In this document: positions 40,701 through 53,700 of the stretch, piece by piece
How positions within the stretch are numbered: the first letter of the stretch is position 1
Layout of the letters: every line of letters starts with the position of its first letter
Origin: Eudromia elegans
Taxonomy: Eukaryota > Chordata > Aves > Tinamiformes > Tinamidae
Direction of reading: 5' to 3'
NCBI GenBank assembly: GCA_003342815.1
Contig: PTEX01000011.1
Location: 7,206,906-7,270,905, forward strand
DNA: 64,000 nucleotides
Position numbers and translations under genes: made by a program
The notes under the pieces: model-generated
What the model saw: only the letters and a program-made list of their open reading frames with translations
Database searches by the model: none
Told to the model about the DNA's origin: nothing

Positions 40701-41679
40701 TGATAACTTGGGTCATTTGGTAACTTAAGTAATCTTGCAGATACAGATCAAAAGTTANTGGCCACTCATACCCACTTAACTGTTATGTGAAAAGGGGTAG
40801 GGTCCCACAGCCAGGGCAACGTATTATATATTCTTTAAGAACAGGACTATGTGCACTGTGTTCTGAATGTTGAGAATATTTCAAGAAAAAAAGACATAGC
40901 TCTAGGAGCAGCAAAACTGAAGACCCTCCACTACAGATTTATATACTCTCCATAAAGCATCCATAATAAATCCAGATCTTACTGTCTTTTTTATGCTGGT
41001 GTCACCCCTGTATGGCAAAAGAAGTCACAGTGGCCAGGTTGCCATTTTAAAACAGTTTATACAACAGTTGATTTCTGAGTCTTGCCTTATTTTGATTCAT
41101 TAAGGGAATCAAAATGTTTCCTTCTTCTGTCTTCAATCACCACCTTCTAGAGAACTTGTAGCAAGTAGTTATTTTTGAGACTTTGGCTCATGTGTCAAAT
41201 GTGTTTGAAATCTGGACCAAGAGATTGATTAAACCATTACATAAGCTTTCTTTCTTTAGGAAGCAAGGTAATCAGGATCGTTCCATGGAAATTTCCACAC
41301 CTAAATGACTGGAAGTGCATTTTTTAACAAACAGAGACCTCTGTTAAACAACAGCCACCAGAAGCCCATACTGCCCAGTTTCCTTTACTTAGGAAGTGAT
41401 GCATGTTTGTGTTTGAGAATGAAGCCCATAGTGCTTGACATCTGGTTCGAGAAAGGAGCTTATAAGTTTTAAACAGTAAAATCAAGTTATATTCCTAACT
41501 TTTATTGAACTGAATCCAAACCTTAAGCTTGTAGCAGACTATTGTTAATCAGGCTGAAGGAGAAAGAATAAGTATAACCAAATGGAAATACCATAGCAAA
41601 AGATTTTCCAGAATGTTAGGTTACTGAATTTTTTCCCCTCAAAACTTCTATACTATATTATATTTGATTTTATTGGCAG

Positions 41680-41809
41680 AAATCCCATACATCTTCAAAA
41701 TCTGAAGAAGAATGGGATGAGTATTCTAAGAATTCAGAGTATGATAGATTAATATTGTTGGCTCCCTACTCTGCATACCGTGATAAATCAGTGTTCCCTC
41801 AGCTACTAG
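41680..41809 (+). other. Candidate coding exon (speculative chain, part 3)
   Basis: A T-rich tract and acceptor GATTTTATTGGCAG (AG at 41678-41679) precede a 130-nt segment ending at CTACTAG|GTAGGT (GT at 41810-41811). In phase 0 it reads 43 codons without stops. The composition looks protein-like: acidic and aromatic, with SEEEWDEYSKNSEYDRL and then APYSAYRDKSVFPQLL. I could not match it to a family. It is the most protein-like of the candidate exons in the gene-poor region. Confidence 0.3.
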
Positions 41810-43434
41810 GTAGGTTGGACTCTGTTGTTGCTATCTACTTAATTTTTGAAGTCTTTGTTACCCTTTTTTCCTCATTTTTCATACCTTCCTATAGCACGGA
41901 TTGTGCAATCTGATGAGGTCCCCTGTCTTCCTTGCAGAGCCTCTGTTTAGGCAGGGGACAGGAACTTACTGATTGCACTTTTGCAATGCAAGTAGTGCTG
42001 CCATACCAAGAGCAGCAGTCACGTCTGGCTGTGTAGAAAGCCTAAGGACGGACCAGTGCTGGCAAGGGAACAGACTGTGTTCACTTTGCCACTGAATTGT
42101 CCCACACCTAAAAACCTAACACATTTCTGCAGTTCTCTCTCAAAAGATAGGCTTGCTTTTATTCTGTTTTCCATCATAGTGCAGTAGAACACCTATCCAT
42201 TCTGATAATGGAAGTATATTGACTGAAAATCAGTGCTCTGGTTTAATACCAGCTCATTTTGGCTTCAGAAGGTCTCCAGAAGTCCTTNCTTAAGAACCAA
42301 ATCTCAGTCAGTGGTGAGATCTACAGCTGGCATCCTTAGCTTGTTCCCTACTTTAAATACTGCCAATTTATCAACTAGGGATCACTCTCATGCCTAGGCC
42401 AAATTTCAGGAGGATTAATTCTTTTCCCCTGGAATGTGTTGGATTGAATCAAGCAATTTATTAACCAAGACAGAAGCTTTCCTATTTAGGAGGCAGCAGA
42501 GATGTTTCAAAAGTATTTCACAGGGTTTTGTTCTACTGTATCTTGTATCTCTTATTCATGTACAGTACAATAAGAAAGCATAAGTAATCCCATAAAGAAT
42601 GTGGATTTTTATTTAAAGAGAAGAACACCTCTTTCTGCCGCCCAAACATACTGGTATATTAAAAGACTGTTTAGGGAAAAAAAAAAGTAAAAAAAAAAAA
42701 GAGAAAGTTTTGGCAAACCTTGGCTTTGCATGCCCCCAAATACCAGGGCACACCTGCACAACTAATGTTTGCATATAAATAAAAGTCGTTCTACATAGAA
42801 GTCCTGGAGGGAGGGGAGAAAAGGGGAGTGTTGAATCACAGTATAGAAGACCACCCCACAATATCCATCTTTTTTATAGCATATCATTACTGAAATAGTT
42901 AATTAAAGGCAGTTGTATTAAGGAAAAATATATAGAAAAATATTTTGCTAAACATGGATAAGAGTTGCAGTCCGACACAGAAATTTCACTTGCATTTTTA
43001 ACTAGCTGAATGTTAGGCAGATACATTTTTAGCTGCACCTATAAGTTGTTTTTGCATTTTTTGAATGTCTATACACAACCCTACAATCTTTTAAACTTTC
43101 TCACTATATCCACATGCAGATCAAAGCAGAACCATACACATTAAGAATCATCTTGTAGAAATCCTTGCCAACAAGTTATCTGAAACATATGGCAGTACCC
43201 AGAAGACTCACAGTTCTCCATACTTTAGGGAAAGATACTGATATTAGCATGTTTAAGCATGTCGTAAGACCATGCATTTTCTAAGCTGTACACCTGATTT
43301 TTAAGTATTTAGTTTCTTCATTGCAAGCTTTTTGTATTTAGTTTACATGTGATATGCCATTTGTAATTTGATTCTGCATGGCTATTCTGCAAAGTCCTCT
43401 TTATAAATCATCTGCAGCAATGAGGATAGACTGG

Positions 43435-43565
43435 CTATATATATGTATAGTATATATGTGTGTGTATAATATTTATATATTTTTATATAAATATATAAAA
43501 GATATATTTTATTTATATATTTTATATATTTTATTTATATATTTATATAGAATATATATAAATAT
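43435..43565. repeat. AT-rich simple tract
   Basis: About 130 bp made almost only of A and T (TATATA, ATTTATATAT and similar), with a short TGTGTGTG interruption. Any frame here is meaningless low complexity. Confidence 0.9.
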
Positions 43566-43930
43566 GTTCACACCTATGCAAAAAACAAACAACAATGTCT
43601 AGAAGCAAGACTACATGNTATATAGGGCTCATCTAATGGCCAAATACAAATAAAAATAAATGGTTTATTGGGAGAAACATATGTATTTCTAGCACAGTAT
43701 CATCTTGCCCAGNAGAGCATTTGCTGGGAAATATTTCATCTTCCTGCAACAACAGTGAACTTCTTTATACACAAAGCTCCTGAATAAAGGGCATGATTTG
43801 TCTCTGTCCCATGCTATGCTCAGGATACATATGGACTTTTCCAGAATTGGAACAAGACAGTGAAAGAACAGGCATAACAAAAAAAAAAGAAAACGAGCAA
43901 TCTGTTTTCCTCCACTTNGTGCTCTTGCAG

Positions 43931-44373
43931 AAAGGAGAAGTCCACAAAATTACTGCCCTGCAGAAACAGAAGTGCAACAGCAGAACCAGCTGAAGAAAAA
44001 GCACTGTCCTGGGCCTGTCCAGTTCCACCCTTGCAGAAGCTACATGTTTTCCCTCCAGGCAGGAGGGCAGGCTTTTCAATACACAGGCTGCCCAGCTACC
44101 ACAGTCACAGAACTAGAGAAAAAAGACACTTATCTGACACCAGGGAGAAGAGGCTGTAGAAACTGCTGGAGGAGCAAAAAGCTGAACAAATTCAATACAC
44201 CTCAAAACAAGGAGAAAGAGCATCCTGCTCCAAACCTCTTTCTAACTGGGTACACACCTGCTGCTGAAAATTTGTTAACACTGTATAGTAATTTAATTCT
44301 GCAACATCCTCCTCATCTGCACATAGAGGTATATTCTTCTACAGCTAGAAAAAAAAAAAGTCTCTTTTTATGA
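43931..44373 (+). other. Candidate terminal coding exon (speculative chain, part 4)
   Basis: The acceptor GTGCTCTTGCAG (AG at 43929-43930) leads into a frame open to the stop at 44371-44373. Entered with one base from the previous candidate (G|AA), it gives about 147 codons. It holds several Cys and Lys-rich stretches (KKKHCPG, GCRNCWRSKK) but no recognised domain. The same frame is open from 43864, so openness alone does not prove an exon. An AATAAA lies near 44696. A chance open frame of this size is possible in the window. Confidence 0.18.
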
Positions 44374-47300
44374 CAGTAGAAGATACTTTAATGTAGTGCA
44401 TTTGCCTAGTGCAAAGTGCCAAATGTAAACTTAAAATTAAAAAAAGAGAAAGATTTTGCAAAGTAGAGAAGAAAAAGTGGGTCAAGCTTAAGTGTACTCA
44501 TTGCTGATCTGCTGAATTGCTAAGCACCTGAAGCTAGTGGTAGCAGCAGCAATTGCAATTGCTTGTTGAGGTTCTTGACTTATTAAGTCAAGTAAATACT
44601 TGCTCAATGATCAGAATCTCACAAAGCTTCAATCTTGGGTTGGAGCTCAGAGGAGAAGACTTGAATGCTGAGGGCTTCACAGTTCTTTTAAGTATTAATA
44701 AACAGTATAAAAAAGGAAACATGAGCTATCTGTCTTGCCTGGGGATATTATTGAAACCTGGTTACATGTAGATTCATACTTATTTTGTGATGGCAACTCC
44801 CAATCTGAAGTCACCTGTAGCAGGTGAGAAATTCCTTGGGTGTATCAGATGNTTCATTTAGCTTTGGGCAGATACCAAGAAAAATTACAGGTTAGTTACC
44901 TAGTTCAAAAGGGGAAAAAAATGCATTGCAATTAGAGAGCCCATTATACACAGGAGACTAATACCTGCCAAGCTGCATTCTGGGATGCTGGGATCTGTTC
45001 CCAATGTCATCAGATGATGAGCAAAAGATGCAGTAAGTACAAGGCTTTGATTTTGAAATTATATACATAAATATACATATATTTTTACTTTTTATCTGAG
45101 GGGAGATCGTAATCACTACTTAATCAAGGATAATGATTTCAAGGTGCAAAAGCAACTCTGTTTTCCTTCAGATTATGTATTAAGGTTGTCTATATATTTA
45201 TAAATCTAACTTTACCAGGAGCAAGGGTTTTAAATTGTTTGTGGTGATGATCTTATTTTGAACAACATATGTTATGTTGCACATGAAGAAGAAAACACAG
45301 AGACTTTCTTGACAGAGCTAAGTATCTAGTACTTAGGAGATGGCTACCGTGTTAGCTGAGTAAACCATTTAAATACCACAACTAATTTTCTTGTTTGTGA
45401 GTGTATTTAACATGCACTGGAGATAGCTCTAATGATCTGGCTTCACAAGAGACGTGACAGACTCCTGTGATAGTTCTCTGTCCCTTCAAACATATTCTGC
45501 TCCTGCATTAAATAAATACTGGTTTTGAAATGCTTTATGAACATGCAGAACTCTGAACCTATGTGGCAATACTACTCGGAGCTCAGGAATTTACACAATC
45601 ACATCAGTTAGTTGACAAACAGAGAATATGCAGCAGACCTCACTATTTTATCTTCCTTCTTTTAGATTAAAGTCTCAAAGTCTCCATCTCCATACTGCAA
45701 ACATGATGCTCTGCATGAGTATGGGGATACTAATAAATACTGCTAGCTTTCACTACAGAACTGGATGTTCCTAAACGCTGAACTAAAAGAACAAGTTACT
45801 GCTTTGAACATTTTTTCCTAATATGTATCAGCAGAAACACTTGTATGCTAAGAATGCCCAAATTAATCCTGCTTTGATTTTTGCATTTGCTCATTGCTAA
45901 ATGATTATTTTTACATTTGTACAAGATTCAAGTGTTTAAGAGGAGCTTAGATGTGTCTTTAACATCTCAGTGCACTTTATGTCTCTGAATGGCTACAAGA
46001 GAAATCAGTTCTCATCACTTCACCATTCCATCAACAAAATCTTGCTCTAAGCATGTTTTGATGCACAAATCTTCAAGGCTGAAGTGTTGAAAATGCTAGA
46101 GATGAACCACGGAGCTAGTAGGTTCACTAGCAACCCACTTTAAAAGCTGAAATTAAGTGCTCTGCTTCGTATATNAGCCTAAACTTCACACTAACACTTC
46201 TATTGAAGTTTTCAACACTTTTTATTTTCCATAACTATCACAGCTTTATATTTGTGGGATAATATCACAATTGACTGAAAGCAGTTACGAAATTTAGCTT
46301 CCAATTTAACCGCAGTGTTCATTAGTAGCAAATGCAGTAGCTCTTCCAAACAAAAATGGCAACTGTCCATGTAAACTGTAATTACTTTCTAACAGGACGC
46401 AAAATATGTTTAATCTCTTTTAGAAAAAAATAGAAATTAGTCATACAGATATCAAAATCTATTCATATGCAAAGATTACTCATCTATAAATTGCAGTTGT
46501 TTTCAGATGCAGCTAGATTACTCACTATATTCTGAAAATAACTGCAAACAAGTGGAAAATGCTCATGTATATTTCTTTCAAGTTAATTACTTATATAGAA
46601 TGCATCTGTTGGATGACACTGATAAAGCTCATGATTTTCAAAAATTTCCTTGTCCCAGTGATTATTNAAAATGTATTTCAGTTTAGAAAGGGAGGTCATC
46701 AAGTATCTTTCAATAAAATGCTTTGTCATTAAAAAAATACAAGATTGAAAGCCAAAGTTTTGCATGGAAATTGACTTATTTTAGGGAAGCTCTTCTCAGA
46801 AAAAGTTTCTATGTTCAAAGACAGAGTATCTGATTTAGATGAAAGTCACCCATTTGTTCCAAACAGCAAATAGTTGCTTGGGACAAAATAAGTTCCAGAA
46901 TTTTGCTCCTATTAATACACATTTATGCAAAGCAAAGCAGTTTTTTCAAGAGAGACTGAAAGATCAACTGCAGAACAGCCAACAAAGAAGAGTTTGGATA
47001 TCCACCTTAGTTATGAAACTGGGGATGGAGCATACCAGATGAGACTTCACCAGTAAGATGTTTGTTTTGTTGACAAGCTTCAAAATAGTCTTGGTTTTGT
47101 CTTCTGAAACTTAAGAAAACTTTAAAATCTCAGTTTTGAAAGATAAATAATTGTTCTTTAGTCAGCTGTCACAATAAGGACTCATAGCGAACTGGATTAT
47201 ATATATATTTAACTTTTTTGTATGACATGTACCATTTTAAGGGTTCTTCTCAAGCCACTTCCAACCCATTTAAAGGAAAAACTAATTTAGAAAGAATGGG

Positions 47301-50300
47301 TTTGCAGATGCCAAATCCTGTTGTGCTATCTAGCAGTAGACTAGATGATCTGCTTTNCTCCTGGTGGAGCCCAGGAAATAGAAGTGAGAGGCAGTCGAAG
47401 GGATTTTCCACAGAGAGATTAATGTGATGTGAGACCTGGAGCTGCTGGATCTCCACAAGACTGTCATAGGACACAGGACAGAATTGTTTCACTGTACAAT
47501 CATGAGAATTAGCAACACTTAAAGGAATTGGTCAGGAGCTATAATCTCAGCCTGGCTTGGCTGGTCTGAGCCATCTCATGAATGAGCCCTACCACTAAGG
47601 ACATTTGGAAGAATTTCCCTTGCCAGGGATAAATACTAAGTTGCTGATCTATAATACTGGTTTTAGGAGATTGGAGGTAATGCTAACAAGACTAATAAAA
47701 CAGGGCCAGAGAAATCAAAATAAGTTGATGCTCATTTTTTTTTCTTCTTAAGTTCTCCAGTGACAGCCTGAATATGTTTTTTAAAAAGATCCATAAGCCA
47801 TACTACTTGCCAGTCTCCAAAAATCCTGACATAGCTCAATGTGTTTAATATTCCTCTCTATTAAGGGTTAGATGAGTCAAAGCAAGAGAACTGCATATCA
47901 CATGATAGTATGGAAACAAAGTGCTAATCAGCTTTGCTATTTAGGGAACTTGCTGATTTTGACAGCTTTTACATTTAATATGTGTCAGACATTTACATTT
48001 GGACTTCAAGCACTCTAATGAAACCCTGCCTAGGTAGCCATGTGAGACCTGTGGTTATTTAGAACAAGTGTAGAAATGCTGTGAGTGGTTAAGAATAAGT
48101 GGGGGGACAACCCCAACACCCCCTTGAATCAAGAAACAGCTTTCCCTAGCAGAAAAGGATGTGTATAGACAGATATTTTTGGAGAGCGTACCCTTCAACT
48201 GTGAGTTTTTCTACTGGTTATTGAGTCTGTTTTCTTTCTTCTTTCCCCATACCTCAAAACAAAGAATGGAGGTGGAAGTTTCAGTTGAAGGAGCATGTTA
48301 TTTGCAGATGGAACTTTCTCTTACAGTGTGAAGCTGCCTGAGCATAGACACGTATGCCTGCCTGGCCCAGGACTGTCAGGTTTATTTCTGCCTGACTCCT
48401 GCTGTGCACTTTCATTGCCCCTTGCCAGAGGTGAAAAAACACTTGCATAGCTGATTGATGGCTGGAGTGGGAACTTAGTCGAGTAAATACTTCTGTTTTC
48501 TATTCTACTGTGTTCTTTAGTTTTCTTTCCTGTTCAAAGTGCTATAGTTTTTTTTTGCAATTCTTCTCCCCTGATGAATAATGAATCTCCCCTAAAGAAG
48601 CTCTTTTCTGTAGCTTTCCAGTGTCAATGGACATTAGGGATACTTTTCTTGTTAATATTCCAGATAAGCTTCATGCAAACAAGAATTCTTGTTTACGAAT
48701 ATGTCCCTCATACATTCAATGCTGATACCTAATAAACGGTTGAATGTACAAGGGAAGCATGACTCTTTCCCTTTAAAGGACAGCAAAAAGAGGTATCAAG
48801 AGGCCCTTACCGAACATCTTTTCAAAATATGCTCTAACATACTTAGCTACCTTGAGTTCTCATTACAGTATAACTGTGAATGTTGTCAGATTTAGCTTAT
48901 CACTTGCCATTCAGAGATGACTCTTTTGGAGTCTTATAGACACAGCCCAAGCAACATAGACAAGACCAAATTTTACAGCAGAGCTGCACATTTCACCTTG
49001 GTCTATCTTGTTTAGTGTCGCCAAGTCCTGAGACTTGAATTATGCAAGCTTGGTCAGGACTGGTATCAGTCTTGTGAGGATATGAAAAGTTCAGGCTGCA
49101 CTGCAGATTTCAGCCCTCCCTAGGAATGATCTCTGAAAAACTGCTGTCCTTGTTATGCTGCTTCTAAGAGCAAAGGTGAGGCCACACGGGGAAGTAAAAT
49201 TAACTTCCTGTTAATGGGAAGACTGAAATGTGGATGTGAAAGAATAGCTGTTGAATTAGGGTCAAATAAATTTGACAACAGGAGTAATAGTGGCCCCTAA
49301 TCTTTTGGTGACAGTAGAGCGAGCTAAAACAAAAAGCCTACTCTAAAGGAAATCAAAATCCTTATTCAGTCATCAACAAAACCAGCAAATTTCAGTTTAG
49401 TGCAATCCCATGGATTGAATCAGTGATTTTGAAGGTATAGCTGGGGCTACAATGCCTATCCCCTGTTACTGCCTTGCAACTTGACAGTGCCTTTTTGCTA
49501 TCAAAGCCATTTTAGCATTTTTGAAAATCTATCCATTGTGTTTAACCTAGATTAGTAATTGAAATGTGCTTAAACAGATGTTAAGTGCTTTACTGACTAT
49601 GATTCTCAATGATTTGACTAAGTAATTTCTGGTAGAGCCACAATTTGGGCCCTTCATTGCTTCAACTCCAATGCCTTTGTTGCTGTTACAGCAAACTTTA
49701 GATTATAATGAGTAACATTATTGTATGTATTTTATTGTGTATTTTATTTTTCAACCACATTGTTTAATCATTAATGCTTAGTTATACAAAGAGAATTAGT
49801 CTCTGTAAAGCATCACATTTGAATATTCAAGTACATTAACATAAAACTGGACTTAAGGGAGGTGGATAATGGAGCACCAGGAGCTATGACAGACTCCAAA
49901 GCCAAATTAGTCTACTACTGAATTCCACACTGTTGGATGTTATGAGATGGTAGAAAAAAAATCTAAAACTACTTTATTTGCCCCGCTTTCCCCCACTGCC
50001 TCTCTCTTCTGGATATGTTCCACACTGGAAAGAGCAATGGTTCTCTCATGTGGTCTGAAATATCCAGCCACTTGGTCAATGATCTCATGCACCAGGGCAT
50101 CTGGAATGCAGCTCTCGCTTGCATTAGCATATTAGCACACTGCCATTACTTTTCTTATTTTTTTTAACCTTATACAGCCCAGCACTTTTTTATGAGCGTA
50201 GTTTTGTTTTCCAATATACTATAATAGAAGTCTTGGGAGCTGTCTCTTTCTATCTTGCCTAGAAATGTTTTAAGATTACATTTTTAATGAGGTACCTTCC

Positions 50301-50703
50301 AAAAATTTCAGACCTTGGAAATCCTGCTCTGGGACCGTGTTATTACAGGAATGTCAAATTTGAAATGTAAAGCACTGCCCTCTATTGCACCTCTAATTTC
50401 CTATGTAGCTTTGTTTATAAGAACACATGATGGTAGAAAAGCAACTAACTCAAATTTATCATTTTTGAATAATCATGTGCTACTCACAANGAACACCCAT
50501 AATGGGATGTTTACCTATATCCACTTCTAAGGACAGAAGAATCAAAGTGGCCTTTAATACAGAATATTAGCATCTTATCCATTACTTCTGTGCATGTTTT
50601 GCACCTAGGGGCAAACGTTATCATATGGCTCTTATACAGACAGATATGGATGTCAGCATCACATGCATCCAGACTGATCTTGACCTGATGCAGTGCACCA
50701 GGG

Positions 50704-50704
<1 letters not shown>
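44374..50704. other. Intergenic, no gene seen
   Basis: AT-rich DNA. Open frames are short and without domains. A weak CR1-like phrase (GACTAGATGATCTGCTT) near 47340 is not supported by flanking similarity. Confidence 0.65.

Positions 50705-50785
<81 letters not shown>
50705..50785. repeat. Perfect (ATT)27 microsatellite
   Basis: 81 bp of uninterrupted ATT, 27 units. The long poly-isoleucine frame across it is an artefact. Length and purity suggest a highly polymorphic locus. Confidence 0.98.
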
Positions 50786-50786
<1 letters not shown>

Positions 50787-53700
50787 CTAGAGTTCTCTTG
50801 AACTTAAAATTGTTAGTAAATAAACTAGAAAAGCAAGAATTTATACCATGTTCACATTACATCACTCCATGTGACTCCTCCTGGAGCTATTTTGGTAGCC
50901 TGTGGTCATATCACTTAGTTCCTAGAATCAGGATGATAAATTTTAACACTGTACATTTATTTGTTTAGTTAACTTCTGTATTTTTGATGGTAGAGTGCCT
51001 ATTTTACTTCTCTTTTGAGACTGGCTTTTCTTTTAAATTCTATATTTATTATTTTGGGTGGAATATGCTATACTTTCCAGAAAACCTGTATGGGAGAATA
51101 TTTCTCTTCACATTTTTTTTTTCTTTTATTCTTTATACGCAGTCTGGGATGACAGTCTTGTTTGCCTCAAACTTGCTTTTTTGCATATGTTGCTTTCTGT
51201 TGCCAAAAAAAAGTGCTACCTATAAACTAAAACTTTTATGGAATGATCTTTTTGTATACTTTATGCATATTTATTCAAAAAATGAATAAGACCAATATTA
51301 ATAGCTGTAATCAAACTGTGTTAAGTCCCATTAAATAAATGGAAGGCTCTTTCTCTGGGACTGCCCAGTTGTACCCCATGAACAGGGCACACATTCTAAT
51401 TTTCTAAATGAAGATTCTACTAAGATAATACAAAACCTAAATTTTTATACTGGAGGATGCAATGATGTACAATAACCTTTCAGTATTGTTTATCTTTAGA
51501 TCCTCTCATGTAGAAGGGACTTTGACAGCAGGTTAAAAAGCATAATAACTGTTGCCAAGAGCTGAAAATAATTGCTGTTATATGGTATAAATTGCAGGGG
51601 AAGTTGTGTAGCATAATGTCAGTATCTACCAATGATTATATATAAATCTTACTTACAAATAATCCCTTACTTACATTATATATGAAGCTTAAAGACTGTG
51701 CATGTACTGGACCAATGGGAGTTCTCAGATGTGACTTCTGAGGACTCTGTTTCTTGTGCAGAGCTAGGTATATTTTCAGCATGAGCAGTATAATGTTTAA
51801 AGGGTTAAAGGTCTAGATCTAGATCATTTGGGAAAGGCACACCAGCTAGCATGATTCCTCAAAAATGTTTGAATTCAGTGTTTCAGGTTACAGGCCATCT
51901 ACTGAATCATGAGCTTTATTGTCTCTATATTTTAGAGCATGTTTTTCCAGTTGCTCTTTAGATCTATGATAGGTTTCTTGTAAAAAGCCAACAAACAATA
52001 ATATGGCATGTTAAAGAATTCATTTCCTTAACAAAGAAGTCAGTGGAAATATCTCCTGTATCAAAGTCCATCATCATTAGCACAACAGAGACAAATATTC
52101 TGGCAAAAACAGATTTCCCAGTACAAAGTGATATGGTCTGGATGTTGAAACAACTGTTTGCCAGTCTTTACTCCTTTATTTTTGTTCCCAGATTTCTCTC
52201 ACTGATTCACTATGCCCTTAGGCAAATCACTTTCTATTTAGATTTAAAAGTAGGAGCTAAAAGGCAAAATACCTGCAGGTGGCTTAAGAGTTTGTCTAAA
52301 AAAATCTGATGTTTTTATATATATATATGGCAAACACAAAACCCGAAGGATAGTCAGAGAAAGCATAAAAACTATAAAAGAATTTCAAATGCACAAAAAA
52401 GAAAACTCCAAAATATCACCCTTCAATTCAATAAAACTTTACATTGATCACTATAACATGCAAGGTCATGGTGGTAGGGAGAGACATTTCAATTTGCTCT
52501 ATTTTATGATTATTTTTAAAAACAATCTTTTTCCTGGATTTACTGTGGATTGTAAGATGCTATGAAACCCTGGGGTAGGAAATGCCCGCAAATACACACC
52601 GAAGTAGCTACTTTCTGAATTTGCCTCATTCTTTTTCACATCTATCTTTAGATACATGCACAATGATTATAGGACATGTAAGAGATAATTGTTTTGTTTT
52701 TAAACCCCTGCAGTAATAAATACTGAATAATTATTCTCTGTTTATCTGTTCTATCAGGTAAGAACTTTTCACCTTATNAAAGTAAGATTATTTTTTCCTC
52801 TCAATCATCTTTTTATTTTCTCCACTGTAAAGTCCTAATCTGTTTAGTCCCTCATATCACATTGAAGCTATTTAACATCTCTACCAATCACTATTGCCCT
52901 TTTCTGTTCTTTTATTAAACATTATCTGGCACAGAACAGATCTGCATATCACACTGAAAATGTGGGCATGTCCTTGACTTATGCAGTGCAATAAATACTT
53001 TTTTGCCATTTTTGTTCTCAGCTCTCATCCTAGATTCCTAACATTGTTTGGCTGCCTCAGCCACCACTGAGCTGGCATTTTTAGGGAGCTATCCAAAGCA
53101 CATCCAACATTTCTTTAGCAAAAGCTAAGCTCAAGCCTTACTCATCATGTGTGGTTTAGATGGGCTTTTCCAAGACTCTTGCTTTGCCTTTATGTGTATA
53201 AGTTTAAGCTACTATTTCACAATCTAATTTTGTGCTTTTTCAACTTTTGTATTTTTGGTTTTGAGTACTTTGGAAAAAAGCATATAGTCAAATTTTGTTA
53301 CCTTGCTATCCACTCTTTCTTTTTTTTTTGTCTTTTACAGAATTCATTTCACCCCACAAAATTAAATAATACTATAGCATAAAGAGGTAAAATATATTCT
53401 CACACATATGGAATATATGCAAAATATACAAAAACTAATTTAAAAATTAAATTATGTCTGTATATAATATTATTGCTTGTTATGTTGACATGATAAAGAT
53501 AGGACTAAAAAGGTATAGTCTTTGTGATATCCTTTGCACATGCAGAAAGATTTTCTGAGATCAAAGTTCCTAACTACTTAGGCAGCAGTTTCCCAAGCCT
53601 AATAATTGGATCTAGAGTTTGTTGCCAAATGGAGAGATTCCAGCCTCTGTGCACCTTGTTCACTAGGCTGACTTCCTGCTTCTCTCAGTGCACTGATCAA

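Noticed and set aside
47320..47360. CR1-like phrase GACTAGATGATCTGCTT
   Set aside because: No supporting similarity on either side; one short match is not enough.
50693..50968. Poly-isoleucine frame
   Set aside because: Direct translation of the (ATT)27 array.
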